Part shown: in pieces, positions 1-5,283 of the stretch
How positions within the stretch are numbered: the stretch's first letter is position 1
How the letters are laid out: the number at the start of each line of letters is the position of its first letter
NCBI GenBank assembly: GCA_029865665.1
Contig: JARXAV010000100.1
Span: 1-5,283, forward strand
Reading direction: 5' to 3'
Length of the DNA stretch: 5,283 nucleotides
Source of the DNA: Flectobacillus sp.
Lineage (GTDB): Bacteria; Bacteroidota; Bacteroidia; Cytophagales; Spirosomataceae
Notes under the pieces: model-generated
Database searches by the model: none
What the model was told of the DNA's origin: nothing
What the model saw: only the letters and a program-made list of their open reading frames with translations
Translations under genes and position numbers: made by a program

Positions 1-2511
1 ATTATTTATATTGGGCCTACGCTAATTATGCCCCTTTGGTGGTTAATTACCCGTAAAATCATCCGAATAACCAAAACTCACCGTATTACCTCCATTGCCG
101 ATTTTATTTCGGCTCGTTATGGTAAAAATTTAAGCTTGGGAGTCATTGTCACCCTCGTTTGCCTCATCGGAACAATGCCTTACATTGCCATTCAACTCAA
201 GGCGATTTCGAGTAGCTTTTTCATCGTAACAGGAAGTAGTCATTCGGATAAACTTTTTTTAAACGATGTTTCCTTTTACATTGCCATCGGTCTAGGCATA
301 TTCACCATTATTTTCGGAACAAGAAAACTCGACTCACTCGAACGCCACGAAGGACTGGTTTCCGCCATTGCCATCGAATCCATTCTCAAAATAATTGCCT
401 TTTTAGCAGTTGGTATTTTTGTCACCTACGGACTTTTCGACGGGTTCGAAGACATTTTTAGCAGAGCCTCCGCTGTACCCAGCCTGCGAGCAAAATTCAC
501 CATCCCAGAAAGTAATGGCTACGCTACTTGGTTTTGGTATTCGTTTGCAGCCATAAGTGCTTTTTTGTTTTTACCTCGTCAATTTCAGGTATCTATTGTC
601 GAAAATATCGACGAAAATCACCTCAAAAAAGCCATTTGGCTCTTGCCACTTTATTTACTTATCATTAATATTTTTGTCCTTCCAATTGCCTTTGGAGGGA
701 ATTTACTATTTCCGAGAGGCAACATCAATCCCGATAACTTTGTCTTGGCAATTCCGATTCATTTCAATGCCAACACCATTGCACTGATTACCTATCTGGG
801 AGGATTTTCGGCAGCAACCAGCATGATTATCGTCGAAACCATCGCTCTTAGCATCATGGTTTCCAACAGCATTTTGATTCCATTATTTTTGGCATACCCC
901 AAAACCTTACGCTCTACCAACCTCAGCACCTTCGTCAATCGAAGCAGACGTATAAGCATTATCATTATTTTGCTTTTGGCCTATTTATATGCCCGAGTGA
1001 TTGCGGAACATTTCTCCTTAGTTACCATCGGAATGCTCTCATTTTCGGCAGTAGCTCAATTTACACCCGCTATTATTGGTGGAATTTATTGGCGAGAAGG
1101 CACAAAACAAGGAGCAGTATTAGGAATTGTTTTAGGGACGTTAGTTTGGTTTTACACGCTTGTATTCCCAATGCTGATAGAAGCAGGACTTTTCCCTCAG
1201 ACAATTTTACAGAACGGGCCTTTTGGAATTAGTTGGTTAAAATCATATCAACTATTCGGACTAAAAGGCATGGATTCGCTGGCTCATGGAATTTTTTGGA
1301 GTTTGTTTTTCAATACGTTTAGTTACTTAATAGGTTCTGCCCTGAGCAAAGCAAGTACCATCGAACTGAACCAAGCTGTATTATTTGTGGGGGTTGTCAA
1401 GCAAGATAATTTCTCCGAAAGTGCTACCATTTGGCGAGGAACGGCCTATTTGAAAGACATTAAGACCTTGTTGAATAACTTTTTTAGCGAACGACGTACC
1501 AATAAAATCCTGTCACTTTTTGCACAACGCCATGACCTAAATCTCAACGACCCCAAAGCAGACCCTAAACTGGTTGCTTACTCAGAGAAAGTATTGGCTG
1601 GAATTGTAGGCTCTGCTGCTGCCCGAATTATGATTTCGTCGATTTCGGTAGAAGAAAACCTCTCGATGGATGAAGTTCTCAATATTTTACGTACGTCTCA
1701 AGCATTAGTCATTACGAATAAAGAACTGAAAACGAAGTCCTTAGAATTAGAACGAGCTACCAATGAGCTAAAAAATGCCAATGATATTTTACAAAAAGCA
1801 GATACCTTAAAAGATGATTTTCTTTCAACGGTTGCTCACGAAATCCGAACACCCCTCACTTCCATCAGGGCTTTGTCTGAAATTGTACACGACAATCCTG
1901 AGATGGAGCTAGAAGAGCGTGAACATTTTTTAGGAACGGTCATAAAAGAATCTGTCCGTTTAAGCCGACTTATCAATCAGGTACTTGATTTAGAAAAATA
2001 TCAATCGGGTAAACAAACGATACAACTCAATCAAATTGATATTCAGGATGTTATCAAAGAATCCATCGAATCTATTTTCCAGCAAGCCAAAGAGAAGAAC
2101 ATTCTAATTTCGTTTATTCCAAACCGATTTACGCCAAAAATTGCGGGAGAACACGATAAATTGATTCAAGTAATGGTCAATCTGGTATCCAATGCCATTA
2201 AATACTGTGCAAATGATACAGGACATATTCAAATAAGTGTTCAGCATGACAATGATTTTGTCTATACGTCCGTTCAAGATAATGGAACAGGAATTGACAA
2301 AGCATTTCAACGATTAATTTTCGATAAATTTTATCAAGCAGAAGATCAGACCATCAAAAAACCTAAAGGAAGTGGTTTAGGACTTGCAATTAGTAAAAAA
2401 ATCATTGAACTTCATCAAGGAAATATTTGGGTGGAAAGTGAGTTAGGCAAAGGCTCTACTTTTACCTTTAAAATTCCTGTAAGTAATCATTCGAGTTCAG
2501 AAGAGTTGTAA
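1..2511 (+). CDS. Sodium:solute symporter-histidine kinase fusion (CbrA/CrbS-like), 5' partial
   Basis: This is an inner-membrane sensor kinase whose sensory part is an SLC5-type symporter. The frame is open from base 1 and reads IIYIGPTLI before the first ATG at 28. That is conserved SSS sequence, so the ATG is internal and the true start lies upstream; perhaps 70-80 residues (about two helices) are missing. Numbering from the ATG at 28, about eleven hydrophobic segments lie between residues 35 and 438. They include the family motifs TSIADFISARYGK (21-33), GGFSAATSMIIVE (258-270) and SFSAVAQFTPAIIGGIYWR (338-356). A soluble STAC-like linker (about 440-555) leads into a charged coiled coil (about 560-595). 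The kinase core has an H-box with phospho-acceptor H604 (HEIRTPL), N-box N718/N722, G1 DNGTGID (751-757), an F-box FDKFYQ and G2 GSGLGL (781-786). All catalytic motifs look intact. There is no PAS or receiver domain in the visible part. The predicted partner is the response regulator 47 nt downstream. Whether the symporter domain transports or only senses is unknown. Confidence 0.93.
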   Translation: MIYIGPTLIMPLWWLITRKIIRITKTHRITSIADFISARYGKNLSLGVIVTLVCLIGTMPYIAIQLKAISSSFFIVTGSSHSDKLFLNDVSFYIAIGLGIFTIIFGTRKLDSLERHEGLVSAIAIESILKIIAFLAVGIFVTYGLFDGFEDIFSRASAVPSLRAKFTIPESNGYATWFWYSFAAISAFLFLPRQFQVSIVENIDENHLKKAIWLLPLYLLIINIFVLPIAFGGNLLFPRGNINPDNFVLAIPIHFNANTIALITYLGGFSAATSMIIVETIALSIMVSNSILIPLFLAYPKTLRSTNLSTFVNRSRRISIIIILLLAYLYARVIAEHFSLVTIGMLSFSAVAQFTPAIIGGIYWREGTKQGAVLGIVLGTLVWFYTLVFPMLIEAGLFPQTILQNGPFGISWLKSYQLFGLKGMDSLAHGIFWSLFFNTFSYLIGSALSKASTIELNQAVLFVGVVKQDNFSESATIWRGTAYLKDIKTLLNNFFSERRTNKILSLFAQRHDLNLNDPKADPKLVAYSEKVLAGIVGSAAARIMISSISVEENLSMDEVLNILRTSQALVITNKELKTKSLELERATNELKNANDILQKADTLKDDFLSTVAHEIRTPLTSIRALSEIVHDNPEMELEEREHFLGTVIKESVRLSRLINQVLDLEKYQSGKQTIQLNQIDIQDVIKESIESIFQQAKEKNILISFIPNRFTPKIAGEHDKLIQVMVNLVSNAIKYCANDTGHIQISVQHDNDFVYTSVQDNGTGIDKAFQRLIFDKFYQAEDQTIKKPKGSGLGLAISKKIIELHQGNIWVESELGKGSTFTFKIPVSNHSSSEEL

Positions 2512-2537
2512 TTCCATGAACCACTTCTTTAAATACG

Positions 2538-2545
2538 TAATTTTG
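2538..2545 (+). promoter_or_regulatory. Possible Bacteroidota -7 element upstream of the response regulator
   Basis: TAATTTTG matches the Bacteroidota -7 consensus TAnnTTTG exactly and lies 13 nt before the regulator ATG. There is no TTG/TTTG at the usual -33 distance; the nearest TTG (2506-2508) is 29 nt away, which is too far. A start here would leave a leader of only a few nucleotides. The regulator may simply be cotranscribed with the kinase, so this is weak evidence for a separate promoter. Confidence 0.22.
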
Positions 2546-2558
2546 ATCCCCACAAATT

Positions 2559-2945
2559 ATGAAACCAGTACAAAAAGTTTTAATCGTTGACGATGAACCA
2601 AGTATATTAATGTCGCTTGAATTTTTAATGAAAAAAGAAGGTTATGAGGTCTTTATTGCTAGAGATGGGCAAGAAGCACTTGAAATCATTCAACGAGAAA
2701 TTCCGCATGTAGTCCTCTTAGACGTAATGATGCCCAACGTTGACGGCTACGAAGTATGCAGATTTATCAGAGCCAACGAATCATACACTCATTGTAAAGT
2801 GATATTTTTAAGTGCCAAAAATAAGGAATTGGATATTGAAAAAGGATATGCTGTTGGGGCAAATCTCTATGTTGCCAAACCATTTTCGACCCGAAGCCTA
2901 ATAACCCAAGTGCGAAATTTAACGGAAGAAACAGCAATCAATTAA
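2559..2945 (+). CDS. Receiver-only response regulator, probable partner of the upstream symporter-kinase
   Basis: This is a 128-residue cytoplasmic protein made of one CheY-like receiver domain. Key residues are the acidic pocket D11-D12-E13 (in VLIVDDE), phospho-acceptor D55 (in LLDVMMPNVDGYE), switch serine S85 (in IFLSAKN) and invariant K107 (in AKPF). The usual GADDY before the lysine is GANLY here, a mild variation. The protein ends about 18 residues after the KPF motif, so it has no DNA-binding or enzymatic output domain, and an in-frame TAA closes it. The ATG at 2559 is chosen because it places the first beta strand at the normal distance from the N-terminus; no Shine-Dalgarno sequence is visible. 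It lies 47 nt after the kinase stop and on the same strand, so cotranscription and phosphotransfer from the kinase are likely. Output could be a further phosphorelay step, protein-protein contact, or use as a phosphate sink. The sequence does not say which. Confidence 0.93.
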   Translation: MKPVQKVLIVDDEPSILMSLEFLMKKEGYEVFIARDGQEALEIIQREIPHVVLLDVMMPNVDGYEVCRFIRANESYTHCKVIFLSAKNKELDIEKGYAVGANLYVAKPFSTRSLITQVRNLTEETAIN

Positions 2946-3057
2946 AAGCTATACCTATTTAGCACAAATTAATAAAAAGGTGTAGCGATACTTAAATGAT
3001 TATTGTATTTTTACGAGATAAAATAGCAAGAACAATACATAAATTATTCGTACCCCA
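2946..3057 (+). promoter_or_regulatory. Intergenic region before acs: weak hairpin and candidate promoter
   Basis: This 112-nt AT-rich gap is long enough to hold a promoter for acs. GCTATACC (2948-2955) and GGTGTAGC (2979-2986) can pair over 8 bp with one wobble around a 23-nt loop. There is no T-tract after it, so it is at best a weak attenuator or the end of the regulator transcript. TATTTTTA (3006-3013) fits seven of eight positions of TAnnTTTG and would give a leader of about 40 nt. No clear -33 element or regulator operator was recognised, and no Shine-Dalgarno sequence precedes the acs ATG. The exact promoter position is a guess. Confidence 0.3.
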
Positions 3058-4956
3058 ATGAACTTACAGATCACATCCTTTGAAGATTATCAAGAAAAAT
3101 ACCAACACTCCGTAGAAGATCCTGAGGGATTCTGGGCAGAGATTGCTCAAAATTTCTACTGGCGTAAACCTTGGAAAAAAACATTAGAGTGGAATTTCGA
3201 AACTGCCGAAACAAAATGGTTTAAAGGTGGTAAAATGAATATCACTGAAAACGCACTAGACCGTCACTTGGCAACTCGTGGCGACCAACCTGCTATTGTG
3301 TTTGAACCAAATGATCCTTCGGACGAAGCGACTACCTTAACATACAAAGTACTTCACGAACGTGTTTGTACGTTCGCTAACGTGCTGAAAAAGCACGGAG
3401 TACAAAAAGGAGATCGTATTTGTATTTATATGCCAATGATTCCAGAATTGGCAATTGCGGTATTGGCTTGTGCTAGAATCGGAGCGATTCACTCAGTGGT
3501 ATTTGGTGGTTTTTCAGCCCAATCTATCGCAGATCGTATCAACGATGCTCAGTGTAATTTGGTTATTACAGCAGACGGTTCTTTCCGTGGAAACAAATCA
3601 ATTCCATTGAAATCAACCATGGACGATGCCTTAATTCAGTGTACATCGGTTAAAAAAGTAATCGTAGCAACTCGTACTCGTGTACCTGTTTCGATGATAA
3701 AAGGACGTGACCTTTGGTGGGAAGAAGAAGTAAAAACAGTATCGTCTGTTTGTCCTGCCGAAGAAATGGATGCGGAAGATATTTTGTTCATTTTATATAC
3801 ATCAGGTTCAACAGGAAAACCCAAAGGAGTTGTACATACTTGTGGCGGATATATGATTTATTCGACCTACACCTTTGCGAACGTTTTCCAATATCAAGAA
3901 GGACAAACGCACTTCTGTACCGCTGATATTGGTTGGATTACAGGACACTCGTATATCGTATATGGCCCACTTTGTTACGGAGCTACTACCTTATTGTTTG
4001 AAGGTGTTCCGACTTACCCTGATGCTGGACGATTCTGGGATATTGTTACCAAACATAAAGTAGATATTTTATATACTGCTCCAACGGCAATTCGTTCGTT
4101 AATGGGCTTTGGAGACAGCTTTGTGGAAGGAAAAGATTTAAGTAGCCTTAAAGTGTTAGGTTCGGTAGGTGAGCCTATCAACGAAGAAGCATGGCACTGG
4201 TATAACGAAAAAGTAGGACATAAAAATTGTCCAATTGTGGATACGTGGTGGCAAACAGAAACTGGTGGTTTGATGATTTCACCAATTGCAAATGTTACAC
4301 CAACCAAACCATCTTATGCAACCCTTCCATTGCCAGGGGTACAACCAATGTTGGTAGATGAAAAAGGGGAAGAATTAATAGGAAATGGCGTTTCGGGTAA
4401 CTTATGTATTCGTTTCCCTTGGCCTGGTATTATTCGTACTACCTACGGCGACCACGAACGTTGTGTACAAACGTATTTCTCTACGTATAAGGGATTATAC
4501 TTCACTGGCGACGGTTGTTTACGTGATGAAGATGGTTACTACCGTATCACTGGACGTGTGGATGACGTTATCAACGTATCGGGACACCGTATTGGTACAG
4601 CAGAGGTTGAAAATGCCATTAACATGCACTTGGGCGTAGTGGAATCTGCAATTGTTGGCTATCCACACGACATCAAAGGGCAGGGTATCTATGCTTACAT
4701 CATCATGGATAAAGAGCAAGAAGATATTGATTTGACTCGTAAAGATATTTTAGCAACCGTAACTCGTATTATTGGGCCAATTGCTAAACCTGATAAAATT
4801 CAGTTTGTATCGGGTTTACCAAAAACTCGTTCTGGCAAAATCATGCGTAGAATCCTAAGAAAAGTAGCCGAAGGTGAAACCTCTAACTTAGGTGATATTT
4901 CTACCCTACTTGACCCGAACGTAGTCGCTGAAATTATTGGCGGAATGGTTAAATAG
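3058..4956 (+). CDS. acs: Acetyl-CoA synthetase (AMP-forming acetate-CoA ligase)
   Basis: This is a cytoplasmic enzyme that activates acetate with ATP and CoA to acetyl-CoA, AMP and pyrophosphate through acetyl-AMP. The 632 residues are slightly shorter than the roughly 650 of enterobacterial Acs, and no domain is missing. In order there are an N-terminal ACAS_N segment with the WNF and WF-GGK-NITEN signature (about 1-63), the P-loop YTSGSTGKPKG (247-257), the A5 motif WWQTETGG (397-404), TGD (483-485), ITGRVDDVINVSGHRIG (497-513) and the C-terminal RSGKIMRR with catalytic K594. Acetate-pocket residues fit an acetate-specific enzyme: I294, T295, V370 and W398 align with Salmonella V310, T311, V386 and W414. 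The tryptophan excludes longer acyl chains in this family. K594 is the lysine acetylated in other Acs proteins, so post-translational control is possible. The first ATG fits the usual N-terminus; the next one (residue 60) would cut the ACAS_N domain. Its place behind a CrbS-like kinase suggests transcriptional control by that system. Confidence 0.97.
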   Translation: MNLQITSFEDYQEKYQHSVEDPEGFWAEIAQNFYWRKPWKKTLEWNFETAETKWFKGGKMNITENALDRHLATRGDQPAIVFEPNDPSDEATTLTYKVLHERVCTFANVLKKHGVQKGDRICIYMPMIPELAIAVLACARIGAIHSVVFGGFSAQSIADRINDAQCNLVITADGSFRGNKSIPLKSTMDDALIQCTSVKKVIVATRTRVPVSMIKGRDLWWEEEVKTVSSVCPAEEMDAEDILFILYTSGSTGKPKGVVHTCGGYMIYSTYTFANVFQYQEGQTHFCTADIGWITGHSYIVYGPLCYGATTLLFEGVPTYPDAGRFWDIVTKHKVDILYTAPTAIRSLMGFGDSFVEGKDLSSLKVLGSVGEPINEEAWHWYNEKVGHKNCPIVDTWWQTETGGLMISPIANVTPTKPSYATLPLPGVQPMLVDEKGEELIGNGVSGNLCIRFPWPGIIRTTYGDHERCVQTYFSTYKGLYFTGDGCLRDEDGYYRITGRVDDVINVSGHRIGTAEVENAINMHLGVVESAIVGYPHDIKGQGIYAYIIMDKEQEDIDLTRKDILATVTRIIGPIAKPDKIQFVSGLPKTRSGKIMRRILRKVAEGETSNLGDISTLLDPNVVAEIIGGMVK

Positions 4957-4963
4957 TTTTTTT

Positions 4964-4991
4964 GATTTTGGATGTTGGATTTTGAATTTTG
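4964..4991 (+). repeat. Imperfect heptanucleotide tandem repeat, left block
   Basis: Four consecutive 7-nt units are visible: GATTTTG, GATGTTG, GATTTTG and AATTTTG. They start 8 nt after the acs stop codon, behind a run of seven T. The units recur in inverted orientation about 60 nt downstream. The pattern recalls the short tandemly repeated heptamers known from cyanobacterial intergenic DNA; any relation is not established. Confidence 0.7.
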
Positions 4992-5069
4992 AATTAAATG
5001 AATTCGGCTGTTATTTGGAAAAAGGCTGTTTGGTTTGGTCTAAACATTCAAAATCCAACATTTAAAATC
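4964..5069. repeat. Inverted repeat with 24-nt arms around a 58-nt loop
   Basis: The arm 4972-4987 is a perfect 16-bp reverse complement of 5046-5061. Pairing continues outward to 4964-4971 with 5062-5069; the only two mismatches in the 24-nt arms are G opposite T, which would be G-U pairs in plus-strand RNA. The 58-nt loop holds a short direct repeat, GGCTGTT at 5006-5012 and 5024-5030. The element lies in the acs 3' untranslated region and could form a long mRNA-end stem-loop. It carries no gene that I can support. Confidence 0.75.
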
Positions 5070-5076
5070 CAACAAC
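5049..5076 (-). repeat. Imperfect heptanucleotide tandem repeat, right block (inverted)
   Basis: Read on the plus strand the units are CAAAATC, CAACATT, TAAAATC and CAACAAC, the reverse complements of variants of the left block (GATTTTG, AATGTTG, GATTTTA, GTTGTTG). The last unit overlaps the first five bases of the long palindrome at 5072, so the two repeat structures are fused end to end. Confidence 0.6.
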
Positions 5077-5127
5077 GTAAAAGGCGTATTTTAGAGAACA
5101 TTCTCTAAAATACGCCTTTTACGTTGT
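5072..5127. terminator. Perfect 27-bp inverted repeat, probable bidirectional terminator
   Basis: The arms 5072-5098 and 5101-5127 are exact reverse complements over all 27 bases, separated only by CA (5099-5100). Inside the stem, AAAAGGCG on the left and CGCCTTTT on the right give the A-tract/GC core/T-tract layout of a terminator working on both strands. It lies between acs and a likely convergent gene, which fits this role. The T-tract has only four bases and is itself paired, and the stem is longer than most terminators, so a transcript-end stabiliser or a small mobile palindromic element remain alternatives. Confidence 0.65.
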
Positions 5128-5181
5128 ATCAGTCTGAACAGCAATCTTTTAACGCTATTCTACATCTTCAAAAACCATTCG

Positions 5182-5283
5182 CTACTTTCCGTCTCCTGTG
5201 CTAGAAATCGGATTCTGAGATGAATCCATCACTTTAATTCGTCCATCTTTATCACGATAAACTTGTAAGTATGAATGCTGAGG
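5182..5283 (-). CDS. 3' end of a convergent gene of unknown function (partial)
   Basis: On the minus strand, one frame is open from the window edge for 33 codons and ends with TAG at 5184-5182. The visible tail begins PQHSYLQVYRDKDGR and ends NPISSTGDGK. It is hydrophilic, with no membrane segment. The other two minus frames hit stops within this stretch, and the amino-acid mix looks coding, but the piece is short. Its orientation is convergent with acs, with the palindrome between the two ends. I do not recognise the family; the 5' part lies beyond the window. Confidence 0.5.
   Translation of the reverse strand, partial: PQHSYLQVYRDKDGRIKVMDSSQNPISSTGDGK

Noticed and set aside
28..30. ATG at 28 as the start of the symporter-kinase.
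   Set aside because: The frame is open to base 1 and the residues before the ATG (YIGPTL) are conserved SSS sequence, so the gene starts upstream of the window.
2104..2310. A 68-residue minus-strand open frame inside the kinase gene.
   Set aside because: It overlaps the N-box and G1 region of the kinase, whose motifs are intact, and shows no features of its own.
3001..3037. TATTGT (3001-3006) and ACAATA (3032-3037) as an operator dyad before acs.
   Set aside because: Only 6 bp match, without extension, in AT-rich DNA; this is expected by chance.
3636..4719. Several 60-100 residue open frames on both strands inside acs.
   Set aside because: They lie wholly within a strongly conserved coding sequence, have no family features and are shadows of the acs frame.
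5093..5106. AGAGAACATTCTCT at the palindrome centre as a possible repressor operator (LexA-like).
   Set aside because: The symmetry is simply the middle of the 27-bp inverted repeat, it does not match a known SOS box, and it lies between gene ends rather than at a promoter.
4998..5108. A 36-codon plus-strand ORF (starting MNSAVIWKKAV) in the acs 3' intergenic region.
   Set aside because: It runs through the inverted repeat and ends just past the palindrome centre, so its sequence is explained by repeat structure. It has no ribosome binding site and no recognisable protein features.

Overview
The window looks like a chromosomal segment from a member of the Bacteroidota, probably a Cytophagales-type bacterium. 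The reasons are AT-rich DNA, genes without clear Shine-Dalgarno sites, TAnnTTTG-like elements upstream, and protein sequences of the style seen in that phylum. This assignment is an inference from sequence style; no marker gene is present.

Layout. Positions 1-2511 (+) hold the 3' part of a gene for a membrane sensor kinase. It fuses a sodium:solute-symporter (SLC5-like) domain, a STAC-type linker, a coiled coil and a complete histidine kinase core (CbrA/CrbS/MxtR architecture). The 5' end lies outside the window. After 47 nt comes a 128-residue receiver-only response regulator (2559-2945). A 112-nt gap then precedes a complete acetyl-CoA synthetase gene, acs (3058-4956). Next is a 225-nt intergenic region (4957-5181) rich in repeats. 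It holds two inverted blocks of an imperfect heptanucleotide repeat, followed 2 nt later by a perfect 27-bp inverted repeat with a 2-nt spacer, probably a bidirectional terminator. The window ends with what looks like the 3' end of a convergent minus-strand gene (5182-5283).

How the genes may work together. In gammaproteobacteria, the CrbS/CrbR (MxtR/ErdR) pair, a symporter-kinase fusion plus a response regulator, controls acs and the switch to acetate use. Here a kinase of the same architecture, a response regulator and acs are adjacent on one strand. This suggests a Bacteroidota version of the acetate switch. The difference is that the regulator has no DNA-binding domain, so the output step must be something else. 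The functional link is inferred from gene order and family knowledge, not shown by the sequence.

No tRNA, rRNA, CRISPR array, insertion sequence or phage gene was seen.
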